64,000 nt of DNA from Eutreptiella sp. 'Long Island Sound 2002' (lineage: Eukaryota; Euglenozoa; Euglenophyceae; Eutreptiales; Eutreptiaceae). A model generated the notes under the pieces. The model was not told where the DNA came from, did not search any database, and saw only the letters and a program-made list of their open reading frames with translations. Shown here piece after piece: positions 54,531-64,000 of this stretch. The DNA lies in contig OZ038395.1 of the NCBI GenBank assembly GCA_964036045.1, positions 12,133,298 through 12,197,297 on the forward strand, given 5' to 3'. The translations under genes and the position numbers were made by a program. How positions within the stretch are numbered: position 1 is the stretch's first letter; each line of letters opens with the position of its first letter.

Positions 54531-57500
54531 CCCCCAGGCGGTGAGGCGGTGCATTGCAGGAGTTGCACTGTCCACTTCCCCCAGGCAGTGGGGCAGTGTA
54601 TTGCAAGAGTTCCACTGCCCACTGCCCCCAGGCAGTGAGGCAGCGCATTGCATGAGTTCCACTGCCCACTGCCCCCAGGTAGTGAGGCACTGCATTGCAT
54701 GCGTTGAACTGCCTGCTGCTTGAGGGCAGTGAGGCAGTGCACTGCAGGAGTTGCACTGCCCACTGCCCCCAGCCAGTGAGGCAGTGCATTGCAGGAGCTG
54801 CACTGCCCACTGCCCCCAGGCAGTGCGGCAGTGGATTGCAGGAGTGGCACTGCCCACTGCCCCCAGGCAGTGAGGCAGTGCATCGCACGAGTTGCACTGC
54901 CCACTCCTCCCGGGCAGTGAGGCGGTGTTTTGCGGGAGTTCCACTGCCCACTGCCCCCAGGCAGTGAGGCAGTGCATTGCAGGAGTTGCGCTGCCCACTG
55001 CCCCCAGGCAGTGGGCCAGAGCATTGCAGGAGTTCCCCTGCCCACTGCCCCCAGGCAGTGAGGCAGTGCATTGCAGGAGTTGCACTGCCCACTGCCCCTA
55101 GGCAACGAGGCAGTCAGTGCATTGCAGGAGCTGCACTGCCCACTGCCCCCAGGCAGTGTGGCAGTGTATTGCAGGAGTTGCACTGCCCACTGCCCCCAGG
55201 CAGTGAGATAGGGCATTGCAGTAGTTGCGCTGCCCCCTGCCCCCAGGCAGTGGGGCAGAGCATTGCAGGAATTCCACTGCCCACTGACCCTAGGCAGTGA
55301 GGCAGTGCATTGCAGAAGTTGCACTGCCTACTGCCCGAGGGCAGTGAGGTAGTGCGTTGCAGGAGTTGCACTGCCCACTGCCCCCAGGCAGTGAGGCAGT
55401 GTATTGCAGGAGTTCCACTGCCCACTGCCCCCAGGCAGTGAGGCAGTGCGTCGCAGGAGTTGCACTGCCCACTGCTCCCGGGCAGTGAGGCGGTGTACTG
55501 CGGGAGTCACAGTGTCCACTGCCCCCAGGCAGTGAGGCAGTGCATTGCAGGAGTTCCACTGCCCACTGCCCCCAGGCAGTGGGGCAGAGCATTGCACGAG
55601 TTCCACTGCCCACTGGCCCCAGGCAGTGAGGCAGTGCATTGCAGGAGTTGCACTGCCCACTGCCCCTAGGCAGTGAGGCAGTCAGTGCATTGCAGGAGCT
55701 GCACTGCCCACTGCCCCCAGGCAGTGTGGCAGTGTATTGCAGGAGTTGCACTGCCCACTGCCCCAGGGCAGTGAGCCACTGCATTGCAGGAGTTGCACTG
55801 CCCACTGCCCCCAGGCAGTGAGGCAGTGCATTGCAGGAGTTGCACTGCCCACTGCTTCAAGGCAGTGAGGTAATGCATTGCAGGGGTTGCACTGTCCACT
55901 GCCCCCAGGCAGTGGGGCAGTGTATTGCAGGAGTTCCACTGCCCACTGCCCCCAGGCAGTGAGGCAGTGCATCGCAGGAGTTGCACTGCCCACTCCTCCC
56001 GGGCAGTGATGCGGTGTATTGCGGGACTTCCACTGCCCACTGCCCCCAGGCAGTGAGGCAGCGCATTGCAGGAGTTGCACTGCCGACTGCCCCCAGCCAG
56101 TGAGGCAGTGCATTGCAGGAGGTCCACTGCCCACTGCCCCCAGGCAGTGCGGCAGTGGATTGCAGGAGTGGCACTGCCTGCTGCCCGAGGGCAGTGAGGC
56201 AGAGCATTGCAGGAGTTGCACTCCCGACTGCTCCCAGGCAGTGAGGCAGTGCATTGCAGGGGTTCAACTGCCCACTGCCCCCAGGCAGTGGGGCAGTCCA
56301 TTGCAGGAGTTGCACTGTCCACTGCCCCCAGGCAGTGGGGCAGTGTATTGCAGGATTTGCACTGCCCGCTGCCCCCAGGCAGCGGGGCAGTGCACTGCAG
56401 GAGTTGCACTGCCTACTGCCCGAGGGCAGTGAGGCAGTGCATTGCAGAAGTTGCACTGCCCACTGCCCCCAGGCAGTGCGGCAGTGTATGGCAGGAGTTG
56501 CGCTGCCCACTGCCCCCAGGCAGTGGGGCAGAGCATTGCAGGAGTTCCACTGCCCACTGCCCCTAGGCGATGAGGCAGTCACTGCATTGCAGGAGCTGCA
56601 CTGCCCACTGCCCCCAGGCAGTGTGGCAGTGTATTGCAGGAGTTCCACTGCCCACTGCCCCAGGGCAGTGAGGCAGTGCATTGCAGGAGTTCAACTGCCC
56701 ACTGCCCCCAGGCAGTGAGGCAGTGCATTGCGGGAGTTGCACTGCCCACCGCCCCAGGGCAGTGAGGCAATGCATTGCAGGGGTTGCACTGCCCACTGCC
56801 CCCAGGTAGTGAGGCAGTGCATTGCAGGAGTTGCACTGCCCACCGCCCCAGGGCAGTGAGGCAATGCATTGCAGGGGTTGCACTGCCCACTGCCCCCAGG
56901 TAGTGAGGCGGTGCATTGCAGGAGTTGCACTGCCCACTGCCCCCAGGCAGTGAGGCAGTGCATTGTAGGAGTTGCACTGCCCACTGCTTCCAGGCAGTGA
57001 GGTAATGCATTGCAGGGGTTGCACTGTCCACTTCCCCCAGGCAGTGGGGCAGTGTATTGCAAGAGTTCCACTGCCCACTGCCCCCAGGCAGTGAGGCAGC
57101 GCATTGCATGAGTTCCACTGCCCACTGCCCCCAGGTAGTGAGGCAGTGCATTGCATGCGTTGAACTGCCTGCTGCCCGAGGGCAGTGAGGCAGTGCACTG
57201 CAGGAGTTGCACTGCCCACTGCCCCCGGCCAGTGAGGCAGTGCATTGCAGGAGCTACACTGCCCACTGCCCCAGGGCAGTGAGGCAGTGGATTGCAGGAG
57301 TTGCACTGCCCACTGCCCCCAGGCAGTGAGGCAGTGCATCGCAGGAGTTGCACTGCCCACTCCTCCCGGGCAGTGAGGCGGTGTTTTGCGGGAGTTCCAC
57401 TGCCCACTGCCCCCAGGCAGTGAGGCAGCGCATTGCAGGAGTTGCACTGCCCACTGCCCCCAGGCAGTGAGGCAGAGCATTGCAGGAGTTCCACTGCCCA

Positions 57501-59720
57501 CTGCCCCCAGGCAGTGAGGCAGTGCATTGCATGAGTTGAACTGCCTGCTGCCCGAGGGCAGTGAGGCAGTGCACTGCAAGAGTTGCACTGCCCACTGCCC
57601 CCAGCCAGTGAGGCAGTGCATTGCAGGAGGTCCACTGCCCACTGCCCCCAGGCAGTGCGGCAGTGGATTGCAGGAGTGGCACTGCCCACTGCCCCCAGGC
57701 AGTGAGGCAGCGCATTGCAGGAGTTGCACTGCCCACTGCCCCCAGGCAGTGGGGCAGAGCATTGCAGGAGTTCCACTGCCCACTGCCCCCAGGCAGTGAG
57801 GCAGTGCATTGCATGAGTTGAACTGCGGGCTGCCCGAGGGCAGTAAGGCAGTGCATTGCAGGACTTGCACTGCCCACTGCCCCCAGCCAGTGAGGCAGTG
57901 CATTGCAGGAGGTGCACTGCCCACTGCCCCCAGGCAATGAGGCAGTGCATTGCAGGAGTTGTACTGCCCACTCCTCCCGGGCAGTGAGGCAGTGCATTGC
58001 AGGGGTTCAACTGCCCACTGCCCCCAGGCAGTGGGGCAGTGCACTGCAGGAGTTGCACTGCCTACTGCCCGAGGGCAGTGAGGCAGTGCATTGCAGGAGC
58101 TGCACTGCCCACTGCCCCCAGGCAGTGCGGCAGTGTATGGCAGGAGTTGCGCTGCCCACTGCCCCCAGGCAGTGGCGCAGAGCATTGCAGGAGTTGCACT
58201 GCCCCCTGCCCCCAGGCAGTGAGATAGGGCATTGCAGGAGTTGCACTGCCCCCTGCCCCCAGGCAGTGGGGCAGAGCATTGCAGGAATTCCACTGCCCAC
58301 TGCCCCCAGGCAGTGAGGCGGTGCATTGCAGGAGTTGCACTGCCTACTGCCCGAGGGCAGTGAGGCAGTGCATTGCAGGAGTGCACTGCCCACTGCCCCC
58401 AGGCAGTGAGGCAGTGTATTGCAGGAGTTCCACTGTCCACTGCCCCCAGGCAGTGGGCCAGAGCATTGCAGGACTTCCACTGCCCACTGCCCCCAGGCAG
58501 TGAGGCAGTGCATTGCAGGAGTTGCACTGCCCACTGCCCCTAGGAAGTGAGGCCGTCAGTGCATTGCAGGAGCTGCACTGCCCACTGCCCCCAGGCAGTG
58601 AGGCAGTGTATTGCAGGAGTTGCATTGCCCCCTGCCCCCAGGCAGTGAGATAGGGCATTGCAGGAGTTGCGCTGCCCCCTGCCCCCAGGCAGTGGGGCAG
58701 AGCATTGCAGGAATTCCACTGCCCACTGCCCCTAGGCAGTGAGGCAGTGCATTGCAGGAGTTGCACTGCCTACTGCCCGAGGGCAGTGAGGTAGTGCATT
58801 GCAGGAGTTGCACTGCCCACTGCCCCAAGGCAGTGAGGCAGTGTATTGCAGGAGTTCCACTGCCCACTGCCCCCAGGCAGTGAGGCAGTGCGTCGCAGGA
58901 GTTGCACTGCCCACTGCTCCCGGGCAGTGAGGCGGTGTACTGCGGGAGTTACAGTGTCCACTGCCCCCAGGCAGTGAGGCAGTGCATTGCAGGAGTTGCA
59001 CAGCCCACTGCCCCCAGGCAGTGCGGCAGTGTATTGCAGGAGTAGCACTGCCCACTGCCCCCAGGCAGTGAGGCAGTGCATTGCAGGAGTTGCACTGCCC
59101 GCTGCCCCCAGGGCAGTGAGGCAGTGCATTGCGGGGATTCGACTGCCCACTGCCCCCAGGCAGTGCGGCAGTGTATTGCAGGAGTTCAACTGCCCACTGC
59201 CCCCAGGCACTGGGGCAGTGTGTTGCAGGAGTAGCACTGCCCACTGCCCCCCAGGCAGTGAGGCAGTGCATTGCAGGAGGTCCACTGCCCACTGCCCCCA
59301 GGCAGTGGGGCAGTGCGTTGCAGAAGGTCCACTGCCCACTGCCCCCCAGGCAGTGAGGCAGTGTATTGCGGGAGTTCCACTGCCCACTGCCCCCAGGCAG
59401 TGCGGCAGTGTATTGCGGGAGTTGCACTGTCCACTGCCCCCAGGCAGTGAGGCAGTGCATTGCAGGAGATCCACTGCCCCCTGCCCCCGGGCCGTGGCGC
59501 AGTGTGTCGCAGGAGTTCCACTGACCACTGCCCTCAGGCACGGCGGCAGTGTATTGCAGGAGATGCCCGGCCCACTGCCCCAAGGCAGGGAGGCAGAGAA
59601 TGGCAGGAGTACCACTCCCCACTGCCCTCAGGCAATGCGGCAGTGTGAAGCAGGATTTCCACTGCCCACAGCCCCCAGGGGGCGTGGCAGTGCGTTACAC
59701 TGCCCACTGCCCTCTGCCCA
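54531..59720. repeat. 47-bp tandem repeat array B, about 110 copies
   Basis: Same unit as array A, with a few 43- or 51-bp variants. A segment near 54563 recurs near 57019 (offset 2,456 bp). The right end (from about 59480) is increasingly diverged and fades out near 59720. Confidence 0.95.
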
Positions 59721-60020
59721 CAACAACCGTGCAGCAGGGCACACACAGTGCAGTGTAGTGCACAGCACCAAGCAGTGCGGCACCACACAATAAGCACTGA
59801 TGGTGCAGCGCGGCACGCAGGGTGCAGTGGGCCCACGAGACCCTGTGTGACTGCGCGCAGGCGTCGGCAAGGCAGTGTCGGCCAAGTGCGAGAGTGCACT
59901 GGTCCGGCTATGCCACAACACACTTACACACAGCGCGCACACAACACACACAGCCCAGCCCGTTTACCTGTACCCGTGGGTAGACATCCCGGCCTTTGCC
60001 CTTTGGTAATAGCGCCTTCG
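59721..60020. other. Unique spacer between arrays
   Basis: No gene or RNA recognised; contains a short CACA-rich stretch near 59930-59960. Confidence 0.5.
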
Positions 60021-61430
60021 GCACACCACAGCGCAGCACAGCACAGCACAGCACGGCGCAGCGCAGCGCAGCACAGCACACCACAGCACACCACAGCACA
60101 CCACAGCACACCACAGCACAGCACAGCACAGCACAGCACAGCACAGCGCAGCGCAGCGCAGCACACCACAGCACAACACAGCACAGCACAGCACAGCACA
60201 GCACAGCACAGCACAGCGCAGCGCAGCGCAGCACAGCACAGCACAGCACAGCACAGCACAGCACAGCACAGCACAGCACAGCACAGCACAGCACAGCACA
60301 GCACAGCACAGCACAGCACAGCACAGCACAGCACAGCACAGCACAGCACAGCACAGCACACCACAGCACACCACAGCACACGACAGCACACCACAGCACA
60401 GCACAGCACACCACAGCACAGCACAGCACAGCACACCACAGCACACCACAGCACACCACAGCACACCACAGCACAGCACAGCACAGCACAGCACAGCACA
60501 GCACAGCGCAGCGCAGCACACCACAGCACAGCACAGCACAGCACAGCACAGCACAGCACAGCACAGCACACCACAGCACAGCACAGCACAGCACAGCACA
60601 GCACAGCACAGCACAGCACAGCACAGCACAGCACAGCACAGCACAGCACAGCACAGCACAGCACAGCACAGCACAGCACAGCACAGCACAGCACAGCACA
60701 GCACAGCACAGCACAGCACAGCACAGCACAGCGCAGCGCAGCGCAGCACACCACAGCACAGCACAGCACAGCACAGCACAGCGCAGCGCAGCGCACCACA
60801 GCACAGCACAGCACAGCACAGCACAGCACAGCACAGCACAGCACAGCACAGCACAGCACAGCACAGCACAGCACAGCACAGCACAGCACAGCACAGCACA
60901 GCACAGCACAGCACAGCACAGCACAGCACAGCACAGCACAGCACAGCACAGCACACCACAGCACAGCACACCACACCACAGCACACCACACCACAGCACA
61001 CCACAGCACACCACAGCACACGACAGCACACCACAGCACACCACAGCACACCACAGCACAGCACAGCACAGCACAGCACAGCACACCACAGCACACCACA
61101 GCACACCACAGCACAGCACAGCACAGCACAGCACAGCACAGCACAGCACAGCACAGCGCAGCGCAGCACACCAAAGCACAGCACAGCACACCGCAGCACA
61201 GCACAGCACAGCACAGCACAGCACAGCACAGCACAGCACAGCACAGCACAGCACAGCACAGCACAGCACAGCACAGCACAGCACAGCACAGCACAGCACA
61301 GCACAGCACAGCACAGCACAGCACAGCACAGCACAGCACAGCACAGCACAGCACAGCACAGCACAGCACAGCACAGCACACCACAGCACAGCACAGCACA
61401 GCACAGCACAGCACAGCACAGCACAGCACA
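60021..61430. repeat. (CACAG)n pentanucleotide array, 1.4 kb
   Basis: CAGCA units with blocks of CACCA and GCGCA variants. Variant blocks recur in the same order (for example CACGACAGCACACCACAG near 60380 and 61020), showing amplification of longer segments. Confidence 0.95.
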
Positions 61431-61682
61431 GCCTGAGTACTCCCCAGCTCTACTCACGGGCTGGGTGCCGGGTGCGAAGCCCCCGACGACAGGGCCCGGG
61501 CACTGCCAATAGGCGGTGTACTAACAGTGTCGGGTGCGCGCACGTCCCAGTGCCAAGCACCATCCCCAGGGACCCCGCGGCCCCTAGTACCGGCCGCCTT
61601 GGCCCTGGGAACGGTCAGCGACCCTCCATAGAGGACGGCTGACCAAGCCTCCCCCTCCTCTCTTCCCCTACGCGCCCGCCCA
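61431..61682. repeat. 252-bp segment, copy 2
   Basis: Partner of 44613-44864 at offset 16,818, again directly after a CACAN array. Differences noticed only near 61634-61637. Confidence 0.9.
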
Positions 61683-62000
61683 TGCGCCAGCCCACGCAGG
61701 AGCCCGGACATGCGCCCCCCCCGCGCCTATGCCCCACCCACAGGGCCCTCTGCCCCAACTCCATCCCACACACCCCCATGCAGCTCTCGGTGCCCCCCGT
61801 GCACTACCTCCCGCAGCCCTCCAAGCCCGACATGCGTCCCTGCCCAGTGCGCCCCCCTTCTCTATCCCCCACCTCTGCAGGAGGGAAACCTCCAGGGGCC
61901 GGGAGTGAAGTATGCCTCCCTGGGTCCGATCGGGTCGCGGCAAGGAGGTCCCCCGTAGTGGGGCTTCGCCGGCGGCCAAGTCTGCTTAGAGGGGTACAGG
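61683..62000. other. Unique C-rich spacer
   Basis: No gene recognised; weakly similar to the sequence after copy 1. Confidence 0.4.
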
Positions 62001-64000
62001 GGTCATCAAGTACACCATCGCACACGCCATCAAGTACACCATCAAGCGTCCATCAAGGGCGCCACCGTGCACACGATCAAGCACACCATCAAGCACACCA
62101 TCAAGCACGCCATCGACCACGCCACCGGGCAAGCTAACGAGGAGACCATCAAGTACACCATCAAGCACGCCATCGAGCACGTCATCGAGCAAGCTATCAA
62201 GCACGCCATCAAGTACACCATCAAGCGCACCATCAAAGACGCCATCATGCACACTATCGATCACACCATCAAGCACACCATCCAGCATACCATCGACCAC
62301 GCCATTGGGCACGCTAACAAGCACGCCATCAAGTACACCATCGAGCACGCCATCAAGCACGCCATCGACCGCGCCATCACGTACACCATCAAACACGCCA
62401 TCAAGTACACCATCGCGCACGCCATCAAGTGTACCATCAAGCGCACCATCAAGAACGCCATCATGCACGCCCTCGAGCACACCATCAAGCACACCATCAA
62501 GCACACCGTCGACAACACCATTGGGCACGCTATCAAGCACGCCATCGAGTACACCATCGGGCACGCCATCGAGCACGTCATCGAGCATGCTATCAAGCAC
62601 GCCATCAAGTACACCATCGAGCACGCCATCGAGCACGTCATCAAGCACACCATCAAGCACACCGTCGACAACACCATTGGGCACGCTTTCAGGCACGCCA
62701 TCAAGAACACCATCAGGCACGCCATCGAACACGCCATCGAGCACGCCACCACGTGCACCATCCAACACGCCATCGAGTACACCATCGCGCACGCCATCAA
62801 GTACACCATCAAGCGCACCATCAAGGACGCCGTCATGCACACAATCAAGCACACCATCAAGCACACCATCAAGCACACCATCGACCACGCTATCAAGCAG
62901 GCCATGAAGTACACCATCGGGCGTGCCGTCGAGCACGTCATCGAGCACGGGCACGCTGTCAAGCACGCCATCAAGTACACCATCACACGCGCCATCAAGC
63001 ACGCCATCGACCACGCCATCACATACACCATCAATCACGCCATCAAGAACGCCATCAAGCACGCCCTCGAGCACACCATCAAGCACACCATCAAGCACAC
63101 CATCGACCACGCCATTGGGCACGCTAACAAGCACGCCATCAAGTACACCATCGAGCACGCCATCGAGCACGCTATCAAGCACACCATCAAGTACACCATC
63201 GAGCACGCCATCAAGTACACCATCAAGCGCACCATCAAGGACGCCATCATGCACGCCCTCGAGCACACCATCAAGCGCACCATCAAGCACACCATCGGCC
63301 ACGCCATTGGGCACGCTATCAAGCACGCCATCAAGTGCACCGTCGAGCGCGCCATCGAGCACATCATCGAGCACGCCATCAAGCACGCCACCACATACAC
63401 CGTCAAGCACGCCATCGAGCACGCCACCACGTGCACCATCAAACACGCCATCGAGTACACCATCGCGCACTCCATCAAGTACACCATCAAGCGCACCATC
63501 AAGGACGCCGTCATGCACACAATCAAGCACACCATCAAGCACACCATCAAGCACGCCATCGACCACGCTATCAAGCAGGCCATGAAGTACACCATCGGGC
63601 GTGCCGTCGAGCACGTCATCGAGCGCGGGCACGCTGTCAAGCACGCCATCAAGTACACCATCACACGCGCCATCAAGCACGCCATCGACCACGCCATCAC
63701 GTACACCATCAATCACGCCATCAAGAACGCCATCAAGCACGCCCTCGAGCACGCCACCAAGCACACCATCAAGCACACCACCGACCACGCCATTGGGCAC
63801 GCTATCAAGCAGACCATCACGTACACCATCGAGCACGCCATCGAGCACGTCATCGAGCACGCTATCAAGCACGCCATCAAGTACACCATCGAGCACGCCA
63901 TCAAGTACACCATCAAGTGCACAATCAAGAACGCCATCATGTACGCCCTCAAGCACACCATCCAGCACACCATCGACCACGCCATTGGGCAGGCTAACAA
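62001..64000. repeat. 12-bp tandem repeat array running off the window end
   Basis: Unit CATCAAGCACGC with variants at positions 4-6 and 8-12 (CATCGAG, TACAC, GCGCAC). A 678-bp higher-order repeat links 62751-63000 with 63429-63680. As 12 is a multiple of three, several frames on both strands stay open; the minus strand reads DGVL repeats and the plus strand TPSS repeats. A coding role cannot be excluded but nothing supports it. Confidence 0.9.

Noticed and set aside
48425-59622. Minus-strand frames of up to 794 codons in the 47-bp arrays
   Set aside because: Open in several frames at once with identical repeat-derived composition; no evidence of selection on protein.
59748-61642. Long reading frames over the CACAG array
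   Set aside because: Same reason: 15-bp periodicity in all frames, no domain, no start context.

Overview
The window looks like a piece of a large, repeat-rich eukaryotic nuclear genome. Genes have GT-AG introns, there is one very large LTR retrotransposon, and about a third of the sequence is satellite DNA. A ferredoxin/metallo-beta-lactamase fusion of the kind known from photosynthetic organisms hints at a microalga, but the species cannot be fixed from the sequence; this is inference.

Layout. 1-5.9 kb: mostly non-coding, with a Thr/Pro-codable low-complexity block and a candidate minus-strand gene for a secreted protein (about 3.6-3.0 kb). 5.94-7.96 kb: a clear nine-exon gene for a 355-residue protein with three RRM domains, the best host gene here. 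8-13.2 kb: two possible orphan exons (9.6-9.95 kb) and remnants of a dead retroelement (10.3-12.1 kb). 13.2-14.5 and 35.3-36.1 kb: repetitive, low-complexity reading frames that flank the large element and resemble the last 450 bp of its LTRs.

14,525-35,315: a 20.8-kb Ty3/gypsy element with a chromodomain. Its two 3,365-bp LTRs have the same length and only six differences that I noticed, so it inserted recently. Gag, protease, an extra domain shared with the dead element, RT, RNase H and integrase share one frame. They are separated or interrupted by three in-frame stops; the one at the gag-pol junction is a UAG followed by CGG, a context known for programmed readthrough. A one-base shift precedes the chromodomain. 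Between pol and the 3' LTR lies a second, non-LTR-type RNase H with a zinc-finger-like tail.

37.8-38.5 kb: a 40-bp satellite. 42.2-43.6 kb: a minus-strand ferredoxin plus metallo-beta-lactamase gene whose metal-binding motif is created by splicing. From 43.7 kb to the end nearly everything is satellite: a CACAA pentamer array, a 252-bp segment found again at 61.4 kb, a cluster of hairpins, a 94-bp repeat array, a 47-bp hairpin-forming repeat array with higher-order structure (split by a 1.85-kb insert), a CACAG pentamer array, the second 252-bp copy, and a 12-bp repeat array with a 678-bp higher-order period that runs off the end. The long reading frames in these arrays are products of repeat periodicity and are not listed as genes.
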